A stretch of 7,746 bases of DNA from CAIPVR01 sp049316905 (GTDB lineage: Bacteria; Actinomycetota; Acidimicrobiia; Acidimicrobiales; Microtrichaceae): contig JBMOJH010000136.1 of assembly GCA_049316905.1 (NCBI GenBank), positions 1 to 7,746 of the forward strand, read 5' to 3'. Shown piece after piece: positions 1-4,916 of this stretch. The notes beneath the pieces are model-generated. The model was not told the origin of the DNA. It ran no database searches and worked only from the letters and a program-made list of their open reading frames with translations. The translations under genes were made by a program, and so were the position numbers. How positions within the stretch are numbered: position 1 is the first letter of the stretch; every line of letters starts with the position of its first letter.

Positions 1-1022
1 CGGCGCAGGTACAGGTGGAGGTCGTGCTCCCAGGTCACCCCGATGCCCCCGTGCAGCTGGATGCAGTCCTGCACGAGTTCGGTCGCGTGGGGTCCGATCC
101 ACACCTCGGCGGCGCTGACCACCTCGTCGGCATCGGCCCGTTCCTCGGCCACGGCCCGGGCCGCCGCCGAGGCGATGGCGTGGCTGGCCTCCAACCAGGT
201 CTTGTCGTCCGCGAGGCGGTGCTTCAGGGCCTGGTACGACGAGAGCGGCCGGCCGAACGAGTAGCGGTCGCCGAGGTACTCGAGGGTCATGTCGAACACC
301 TGGTCCATTGCGCCCACGGTCTCCGCGCACTGCAGGACGCAGGCGACCTGACGCTGCCGGTCCGCGGCGGCCGCCGCATCACCGACCCGGCCGACGACAG
401 CGGCGGCGTCCACCGCTGCCCCCTCGAAGCGGACGGTGGCGAAGCGTCGCACCAGGTCGAGTCCCGCGAGGGGCGTGACCGTCACGCCCTCGGTGCCGGC
501 GGGAACGAGGACCTGGGTGGGGCCCTCCGCGAGGTCGACGGTGACGAGGAGGTGGGCGGCCTGCGCCCCCGCCTCGACCGGGTTGCTCGTACCGTCGAGG
601 ATGATCCGGTCACCGTCCCGCCGGCCCGGGACCGGCCGTTCGCCGCACCACGCCGCCACGGCGGACCCGTCGAGCAGGGAGGGGAGTACCTCGTCGCACT
701 GCGTCGGGGAGCCGTGGCGCCCCACGGTCTCGGCCACCACGTTGACCGGGACGAGGGGCCCCGGGGCGACGAGGCGGCCCATCTCCTCGGCCACGAGGAC
801 CAGGTCCGACAGGCCGTGCTCCGAGAGGCTGCCGCCACCGTGGGTCTCGGGGACGAGCAGCGAGGTCCACCCCAGCGCCGCGCCGCGTTCCCACACGTCC
901 GTGTCGAACCCGGTGGGGTCGTGCTCCAGGGCCCGCACCGCCGTGGTCGGGCACTCGGCGGCCAGGAAGCGGCGTGTCGTCGACACGAACGCCTCCTGGT
1001 CCTCGGTCAGCTGCAGTTCCAC
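1..1022 (-). CDS. Acyl-CoA dehydrogenase, small FadE-type subunit (3' end cut by window edge)
   Basis: FAD-dependent alpha,beta-dehydrogenation of an acyl-CoA is the expected role. The reading frame stays open leftward from a GTG at 1022 to the window edge, giving 340 residues; about 20-50 C-terminal residues are probably missing. The N-terminus (VELQLTEDQEAFVSTTRRFL) is the usual first ACAD helix. RYSFGRP at residues 253-259 is the conserved FAD-contacting R-x-x-F-G-R-P segment at the start of the C-terminal helical domain, followed by a YQALKHRLAD helix. QLHGGIGVTWEHDLHLYLRR at 322-340 is the C-terminal ACAD signature. The GTG start is supported by GGAGGG just upstream. The WEHDLHLYLRR ending is typical of actinobacterial FadE proteins that often work as heteromeric subunits, as in mycobacterial sterol side-chain degradation. 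A partner subunit could lie beyond the left edge. The substrate is unknown, and the catalytic base is not assigned because the C-terminus is missing. Confidence 0.93.
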   Translation of the reverse strand, partial: MELQLTEDQEAFVSTTRRFLAAECPTTAVRALEHDPTGFDTDVWERGAALGWTSLLVPETHGGGSLSEHGLSDLVLVAEEMGRLVAPGPLVPVNVVAETVGRHGSPTQCDEVLPSLLDGSAVAAWCGERPVPGRRDGDRIILDGTSNPVEAGAQAAHLLVTVDLAEGPTQVLVPAGTEGVTVTPLAGLDLVRRFATVRFEGAAVDAAAVVGRVGDAAAAADRQRQVACVLQCAETVGAMDQVFDMTLEYLGDRYSFGRPLSSYQALKHRLADDKTWLEASHAIASAAARAVAEERADADEVVSAAEVWIGPHATELVQDCIQLHGGIGVTWEHDLHLYLR

Positions 1023-1025
1023 GAA

Positions 1026-1031
1026 CCCTCC
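1026..1031 (-). promoter_or_regulatory. Ribosome binding site of the leftward ACAD
   Basis: On the minus strand GGAGGG lies three bases before the GTG at 1022. It is a strong Shine-Dalgarno match and supports this GTG as the start, although the spacing is slightly short. Confidence 0.7.
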
Positions 1032-1074
1032 GCCTGCCGTCCTGGCCGTCGGCGCGTTGCTTTCCGCCGATCGG

Positions 1075-1118
1075 CCGCTGAGTGTAGGGTTTATCTAACA
1101 GCAATGTCACCTCAGCGG
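1075..1118. repeat. Perfect 8-bp inverted repeat flanking the candidate promoter
   Basis: CCGCTGAG at 1075-1082 is exactly complementary to CTCAGCGG at 1111-1118, with 28 bases between. The arms overlap the proposed -10 and lie next to the -35 of the leftward promoter. The right arm is part of the motif shared with the second divergent region; the left arm has no clear counterpart there. It could be a two-site operator or a chance repeat. Confidence 0.45.
1081..1110 (-). promoter_or_regulatory. Candidate housekeeping-sigma promoter for the leftward ACAD
   Basis: Reading the minus strand, GTGACA (plus-strand 1105-1110; 5 of 6 to TTGACA) is followed after 18 bases by TACACT (plus-strand 1081-1086; 4 of 6 to TATAAT). 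It sits in a short AT-richer island in otherwise very GC-rich DNA and would give a leader of roughly 50 bases to the GTG at 1022. The -35 hexamer overlaps the shared operator-like motif, so a bound regulator could block it. No comparably good plus-strand promoter was found for the amidohydrolase. Confidence 0.45.
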
Positions 1119-1119
1119 A
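1095..1119 (+). promoter_or_regulatory. Shared operator-like motif, copy 1
   Basis: CTAACA, five variable bases, then GTCACCTCAGCGGA. The same 20 fixed positions with the same gap recur at 4880-4904. It lies between the divergent ACAD and amidohydrolase genes, and its reverse complement covers the -35 hexamer of the candidate leftward promoter. The first part is weakly dyad-like (TAACA versus TGTCA), but the whole is not a clean palindrome. The likely role is binding of a transcription factor that is not encoded in this window. No regulator family can be named from the motif. Confidence 0.65.
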
Positions 1120-1136
1120 CGGGCCGTCCGGCCGGA
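1116..1136. repeat. Overlapping GC-rich palindromes in the leader of the amidohydrolase
   Basis: CGGACGG (1116-1122), one central G, then CCGTCCG (1124-1130) form a 15-base interrupted palindrome. It overlaps a perfect 10-base palindrome, TCCGGCCGGA (1127-1136). They lie just downstream of the shared motif and 40-60 bases before the amidohydrolase start. They could be a second regulator site or an mRNA structure, but GC-rich DNA yields such palindromes readily. Confidence 0.3.
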
Positions 1137-1163
1137 TCCGTGTCAGGACCTCAGCACACCCGT

Positions 1164-1170
1164 GGGGGAG
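1164..1170 (+). promoter_or_regulatory. Ribosome binding site that decides the amidohydrolase start
   Basis: GGGGGAG lies six bases before the ATG at 1177, at ideal Shine-Dalgarno spacing. An in-frame GTG at 1162 would give five more residues but overlaps the upstream edge of this purine tract and has no site of its own. The ATG is therefore preferred. Confidence 0.75.
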
Positions 1171-1176
1171 CAACCG

Positions 1177-2370
1177 ATGCCGTCTCGTCAACTCGACTTC
1201 AGGGTCTTCGACGCCGACAACCACATGTACGAGACGCGGGACGCGCTCACGCGGTACCTGCCGCCGGAGTACGAGGGGCTGATCAAGTACGTCGAGGTCA
1301 ACGGCCGCACCAAGATCGCGGTGGGGGGCAAGATCAGCGACTACATCCCCAACCCGACCTTCGACAAGGTCGCCGCCCCCGGCGCGCAGGAGGAGTACTA
1401 CAAGGTCGGCAACCCGGAGGGGAAGAGCCGCCGGGAGATCATGGGACGGGCGATCGAGGCGCCGCCGGCCTTCCGGGCTCCCGAGCCGCGGCTGGCGCTC
1501 ATGGACGAGCAGGGCATCGACCGTGCCGTCATGTGGCCCACGCTGGCCAGCCTGGTCGAGGAGCGCCTGCGGGATGATCCCGACGCCATCCACGCGGTGG
1601 TGCACGCGCTCAACCAGTGGATGCACGACGAGTGGACCTTCGACTACCAGGGTCGCATCTTCGCCACGCCGGTGATCAGCCTCCCGGTGCTCGACAAGGC
1701 GATGGCCGAGCTCGAGTGGGTGCTCGATCACGGCGCCCGGATCATCCTCATCCGGCCGGCGCCGGTGCCGGGCTGGAAGGGCCCCCGGTCCTTCGCCCTG
1801 CCCGAGTTCGACCCGTTCTGGAAGGTGGTGGAGGCCGAGGGGCTCATCGTGGGCATGCACGCCTCCGACAGCGGCTACACCCGCTACCTCAACGAATGGG
1901 AGGGCATCCGCGACGGTGAGTTCTTCCCGTTCCGGGGCCCGTCGGGCTTCGCCGCCATCATCGGCGGCCAGCACCGCGAGATCACCGACACGGTGGCCTC
2001 CGCCATCGGCCACGGCCTCTGCTCGCGGTTCCCGCGTCTCAAGATCATGCCGGTGGAGAACGGCTCGGGCTGGGTGCGGCCGCTCGTGCAGGACATGGCA
2101 AATGCCTACGCGTTCAACCCGCACGTCTTCGACGAGGACCCGGTCGAGGTGCTCAAGCGCAACATCTATGTGCACCCCTTCCACGAGGACGACACCAAGG
2201 GCCTGATCGACATCATCGGGGTGGACAACGTGGTGTTCGGCTCCGACTTCCCGCACCCCGAGGGCATGGCGGACCCGATCTCGTTCGTCGACGAACTGGA
2301 GGGCCTCCCCGAGGAGGACGTGGCCAAGGTGATGGGCGGGAATCTCGGCCGTCTCCTCGACGCCGCCTAG
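1177..2370 (+). CDS. Amidohydrolase-2 family metal-dependent hydrolase (COG2159-like TIM barrel)
   Basis: A 397-residue predicted metal-dependent hydrolase or decarboxylase. The N-terminus carries DADNH at residues 12-16, in the place of the first-strand metal motif (H-x-H in other members). GMHASD (His228) and GSDFPHPEG (Asp357) are the later barrel motifs expected to hold the metal, MPVENGSGW at 292-300 lies between them, and NLGRLL near the end is the usual closing motif. There is no signal peptide or membrane segment, so it is cytoplasmic. The length fits the actinobacterial members that begin near a D-x-D-x-H motif. The superfamily includes ACMSD-type decarboxylases and lactonases such as LigI; which reaction applies here is not visible. 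It is followed 19 bases later by an ACAD, probably in one operon, which suggests an acyl or ring-opened substrate. A lactonase role is inference only. The start is chosen from the RBS at 1164-1170. Confidence 0.9.
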   Translation: MPSRQLDFRVFDADNHMYETRDALTRYLPPEYEGLIKYVEVNGRTKIAVGGKISDYIPNPTFDKVAAPGAQEEYYKVGNPEGKSRREIMGRAIEAPPAFRAPEPRLALMDEQGIDRAVMWPTLASLVEERLRDDPDAIHAVVHALNQWMHDEWTFDYQGRIFATPVISLPVLDKAMAELEWVLDHGARIILIRPAPVPGWKGPRSFALPEFDPFWKVVEAEGLIVGMHASDSGYTRYLNEWEGIRDGEFFPFRGPSGFAAIIGGQHREITDTVASAIGHGLCSRFPRLKIMPVENGSGWVRPLVQDMANAYAFNPHVFDEDPVEVLKRNIYVHPFHEDDTKGLIDIIGVDNVVFGSDFPHPEGMADPISFVDELEGLPEEDVAKVMGGNLGRLLDAA

Positions 2371-2389
2371 CCCGTCGCCCGCCCGCCCC

Positions 2390-3781
2390 GTGTGGGACTT
2401 CTCCACCGATCCGGAGTTCCGGGCCCAGCTCGACTGGATGGACGACTTCGTCCGTGAGGAGGTCGAGCCGCTCGACGAGCTGTTCGGCAACCTGACCTTC
2501 CACTCGGTGGAGGAGCCGCTGCGCACGATGATCGGCGGCCTCAAGGCGAAGGTGCGCGATCGGGGCCTGTGGGCCTGTCACCTCGGCCCCGACCTCGGCG
2601 GCCAGGGCTTCGGCCAGCTCCGCCTCGCGCTCATGAACGAGATCCTCGGTCGGTCCAGTTGGGCGCCCATCGTGTTCGGGTGCGCCGCCCCCGACACGGG
2701 CAACGCCGAGATCATCGCCCACTACGGCACGCCCGAGCAGAAGGAGCGGTGGCTGCGGCCGCTGCTCGAGGGCGAGGTGTTCTCCTGCTACTCGATGACC
2801 GAGCCGCAGGGGGGCTCGGACCCGACGATGATCCGCACCCGGGCCGTGCGCGACGGCGACGAGTGGGTGATCACCGGCGAGAAGTTCTTCTCCTCCAACC
2901 TGCGGACGTCGTCGTTCCTCATCGTGATGGCGGTGACCGACCCGGAGGTGTCGCCGTACCGGGGCATGTCGATGTTCCTGGTGCCGAGCGACACCCCCGG
3001 CATCGAGGTGCTCGCCAACATCGGACTGGGGAACGAGGCATGGGGCGAGGGGATGCACGCCCATGTCCGCTACGACGGGGTCCGGGTGCCGGCGGAGAAC
3101 CTGCTCGGCGGCGAGGGCCAGGCGTTCGCCGTGGCCCAGACCCGGCTCGGCGGGGGGCGGATCCACCACGCGATGCGGGTGGTCGCCATGGCGCGCCGGC
3201 AGCTCACCATGATGTGCGAGCGGGCCCTGTCGCGGGAGACCAAGGGTGAGCAGCTCGCGGCGAAGCAACTGGTTCAGGCGGCCGTGGCCGACAGCTGGAT
3301 CCAGCTGCAGTCGTTCCGTCTGATGGTGCTGCACACCGCGTGGCTGATCGACCAGAGCTCCACGGCCGAGGCCCGGCGCCACATCGCGGCCTGCAAGGTA
3401 CTCACCGCCGAGGTGCTCTCCGACATCTCGCGTCGCGCCCAGCACCTCCACGGGGCGCTCGGGGTGTCGAACCTCATGCGGTTCCCCACCGAGACGGCGG
3501 CGGTGATGGGGATGGTCGACGGCCCCACCGAGGTCCACCGGATCACGGTCGCCCGCTCGGTGCTCGGTGACCACGAGCCGTCGCCGGACGCCTGGCCCAG
3601 CGAGTTCGGGCCCCGCCGTCTCGTACGGGCCCGGCGCCGGTTCGACGAACTCGTCGAGGCCATGGAACCGACTGCAGAACAGCGGGCCGGTTTCCACGAT
3701 CTGCTCGAGCGGTCGGCCGGCCCCGACGCCACCGTGGCCCAGATGCAGGCCTACCTCGACGCCACCACCGGCAACCTCTGA
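2390..3781 (+). CDS. ACAD10/ACAD11-type acyl-CoA dehydrogenase
   Basis: A 463-residue flavoprotein of the acyl-CoA dehydrogenase fold. CYSMTEPQGGSDPT at residues 133-146 and ITGEKFFSSN at 161-170 are the FAD and acyl-CoA binding segments of the middle domain. RLGGGRIHHAMR at 252-263, MCERA at 275-279 and DGPTEVH at 377-383 closely match what I recall of animal ACAD10/ACAD11. DGPTEVH stands where classic medium-chain ACADs have the YEGT catalytic-base motif. Residues from about 396 to 463 extend past the usual ACAD end as an Arg/Glu-rich, probably helical tail. The GTG start gives MWDFSTDPEF, a normal family N-terminus, but no Shine-Dalgarno is visible, so translation may be coupled to the amidohydrolase ending 19 bases upstream. 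Known for the family: ACAD10/11 and Pseudomonas LvaC act on phosphorylated 4-hydroxyacyl-CoAs. Here that is inferred from the motifs and the neighbouring kinase. An ordinary FadE dehydrogenase is the alternative. Confidence 0.92.
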   Translation: MWDFSTDPEFRAQLDWMDDFVREEVEPLDELFGNLTFHSVEEPLRTMIGGLKAKVRDRGLWACHLGPDLGGQGFGQLRLALMNEILGRSSWAPIVFGCAAPDTGNAEIIAHYGTPEQKERWLRPLLEGEVFSCYSMTEPQGGSDPTMIRTRAVRDGDEWVITGEKFFSSNLRTSSFLIVMAVTDPEVSPYRGMSMFLVPSDTPGIEVLANIGLGNEAWGEGMHAHVRYDGVRVPAENLLGGEGQAFAVAQTRLGGGRIHHAMRVVAMARRQLTMMCERALSRETKGEQLAAKQLVQAAVADSWIQLQSFRLMVLHTAWLIDQSSTAEARRHIAACKVLTAEVLSDISRRAQHLHGALGVSNLMRFPTETAAVMGMVDGPTEVHRITVARSVLGDHEPSPDAWPSEFGPRRLVRARRRFDELVEAMEPTAEQRAGFHDLLERSAGPDATVAQMQAYLDATTGNL

Positions 3782-3808
3782 GCGGCGGCCGCCATCCGGC
3801 GACGGCGA

Positions 3809-3831
3809 CGGTCGCCTCCGCACGGCGACCG
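3809..3831. terminator. GC-rich hairpin between convergent genes, likely bidirectional terminator
   Basis: CGGTCGCC (3809-3816) and GGCGACCG (3824-3831) form a perfect 8-bp stem around a 7-base loop, in the 54-base gap between the two convergent stop codons. Neither side has a T tract, which is common for high-GC actinobacterial terminators. Placement supports termination from both directions; efficiency cannot be judged. Confidence 0.55.
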
Positions 3832-3835
3832 CGGC

Positions 3836-4849
3836 TCAGCGCACCCGTTCGTGGGCCTCGGCGATCAGCGCCGGGAGCATCACCGCCATGCGGGCGAGCG
3901 TGTCGGTCTCGCCCCGTTTCGCGAGGTGCTTGGCGATCAACGCCATGGCGGCCGCCTCCTTGTAGCGGGTCAGCGCGTGGAACCACTCCAGGTGTGGCAC
4001 CGGTGCGCCGGTCTCCTCCTCGTACGCGGCGAGCAGCTCACGGTCCGACGGCATGCCCGAGTCGACATCCGCGGGCACCACCGGGTGCCGGGCCTCATCG
4101 GTGAAGAACAGCAGCCAACTCAGGTCGATGCGGGGGTCCGAGCGTGACCAGATCTCCCAGTCGATCACGGCTCGCACCCGGTCGCCGTCGCAGAGCATGT
4201 TCCCGAGCCGGTAGTCGCCGTGCACCACCACCGACGGGAGCGGCTCAGGTGCCGCGGCCCGCAGGGCCCCGGCACACTCCTGGTATCCCCGACGCACCTC
4301 GTCGTGAACCGTGTCGAAGGTCCGCGTCCAGCGGTCCACCTCGCCGACGGGAGACACCACCTCCTCGTCGCCGAGCCCGAGGTCCTCAGGGGCCAGCCGG
4401 TGCAGCGCGGCGAGCATCCGCACGGCCCCGAACGCCCGGGCCCGCGAGGTGGGCTCGTGCAGCCGCTCCCGGGACGACGCCTCGAGCAGCGGTTCGAGGC
4501 ATTCGCCCTCCACGAGCGCGGTGGCGAACAGCGGTGGCACCTCCGGCGGGTCGCCGGCGTCGGTGAACAGCAGCGGGGGCACCGCCACGCCCGGTCGCCG
4601 GTCGAGGGCCCCGATCACCCGGGCCTGGCGGAGCATGTCGCGGTTGCGCACCGGCGGCAGGCCCGGTGGGGCCACCTTCAGCACCGCGGTGCGCACCGCG
4701 GCCGGGCCGTCGTGCACGTCCGCCGCCACCACCAGACCGACGGTTCCGCCGGTCATCGGTCGCAGGCCGTCGAGCCGGCATCCCGGCGACCAGCGTTGCG
4801 CCGCGGCCTGGGCGCGGACGCCGAGCTCGGCCAGGTCCAACTCCTTCAC
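3836..4849 (-). CDS. Aminoglycoside-phosphotransferase-fold kinase (phosphotransferase family, LvaA/ACAD10-11 kinase-domain-like)
   Basis: A 337-residue ATP-dependent small-molecule kinase. Lys58 in AVLKVAPPG is the probable ATP-phosphate lysine. VVVHGDYRLGN at residues 207-217 is the catalytic loop, with Asp212 as base and Asn217 as metal ligand. VIDWEIWSRSDPRIDLSW at 228-245 holds the second metal-binding Asp (Asp230). All key kinase residues are present. The GTG start at 4849 has GGAGGG four bases upstream. The fold covers antibiotic kinases, choline and homoserine kinases, LvaA, and the N-terminal domain of animal ACAD10/11. Sitting next to an ACAD10/11-type enzyme and an acyl-CoA synthetase, a hydroxyacyl-CoA kinase role is more likely than drug resistance. 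It is convergent with the ACAD and divergent from the synthetase, sharing a 67-base control region with the latter. The substrate is not provable from sequence. Confidence 0.92.
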   Translation of the reverse strand: MKELDLAELGVRAQAAAQRWSPGCRLDGLRPMTGGTVGLVVAADVHDGPAAVRTAVLKVAPPGLPPVRNRDMLRQARVIGALDRRPGVAVPPLLFTDAGDPPEVPPLFATALVEGECLEPLLEASSRERLHEPTSRARAFGAVRMLAALHRLAPEDLGLGDEEVVSPVGEVDRWTRTFDTVHDEVRRGYQECAGALRAAAPEPLPSVVVHGDYRLGNMLCDGDRVRAVIDWEIWSRSDPRIDLSWLLFFTDEARHPVVPADVDSGMPSDRELLAAYEEETGAPVPHLEWFHALTRYKEAAAMALIAKHLAKRGETDTLARMAVMLPALIAEAHERVR

Positions 4850-4853
4850 GCGG

Positions 4854-4859
4854 CCCTCC
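4854..4859 (-). promoter_or_regulatory. Ribosome binding site of the APH-fold kinase
   Basis: GGAGGG on the minus strand, four bases before the GTG at 4849. It supports that start. Confidence 0.7.
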
Positions 4860-4879
4860 GATGCGGCATGATGAGGAAA

Positions 4880-4904
4880 CTAACAACTGCGTCACCTCAG
4901 CGGA
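4880..4904 (+). promoter_or_regulatory. Shared operator-like motif, copy 2
   Basis: CTAACA, five variable bases, then GTCACCTCAGCGGA, identical at all 20 fixed positions to 1095-1119 and in the same orientation. It fills the middle of the 67-base gap between the divergent kinase and synthetase genes and ends 12 bases before the synthetase GTG. A bound protein here could control both genes, and the 3' end (CGGA) runs into the only weak Shine-Dalgarno candidate of the synthetase. No good -35/-10 pair was recognised on either strand in this gap. Confidence 0.65.
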
Positions 4905-4916
4905 GCGACGAGCGGC

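Noticed and set aside
1095..1119. KstR/KstR2 or LexA-type operator
   Set aside because: The motif is not a clean palindrome and does not match those operators as I remember them, so no regulator family is named.
1141..1155. Possible third, degenerate copy of the shared motif (TGTCA, GGA, CCTCAGC)
   Set aside because: It needs a three-base insertion and lacks the CTAACA part and the final GGA, so it is more likely chance.
15..1577. 520-residue plus-strand open frame over the leftward ACAD
   Set aside because: The true ACAD is on the opposite strand with all family motifs; this frame has no domain and runs through the promoter region.
2371..2389. Terminator or promoter between amidohydrolase and ACAD
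   Set aside because: Only 19 C-rich bases with no hairpin and no -10-like sequence; the genes are better read as one operon.
610..2544. 644-residue open frame on the minus strand across the first ACAD start, the control region and the amidohydrolase
   Set aside because: It is antisense to well-supported genes, has no recognisable motif, and its His/Arg/Glu/Val/Gly-rich composition is the usual by-product of GC-biased codons.
2213..3823. 536-residue open frame on the minus strand opposite the second ACAD
   Set aside because: Antisense shadow of a complete ACAD; no motif and no ribosome site of its own.
3836..4849. Aminoglycoside resistance gene
   Set aside because: The fold is APH-like, but the genomic setting (ACAD, CoA ligase, P450) and the general phosphotransferase-family sequence do not point to an antibiotic kinase.
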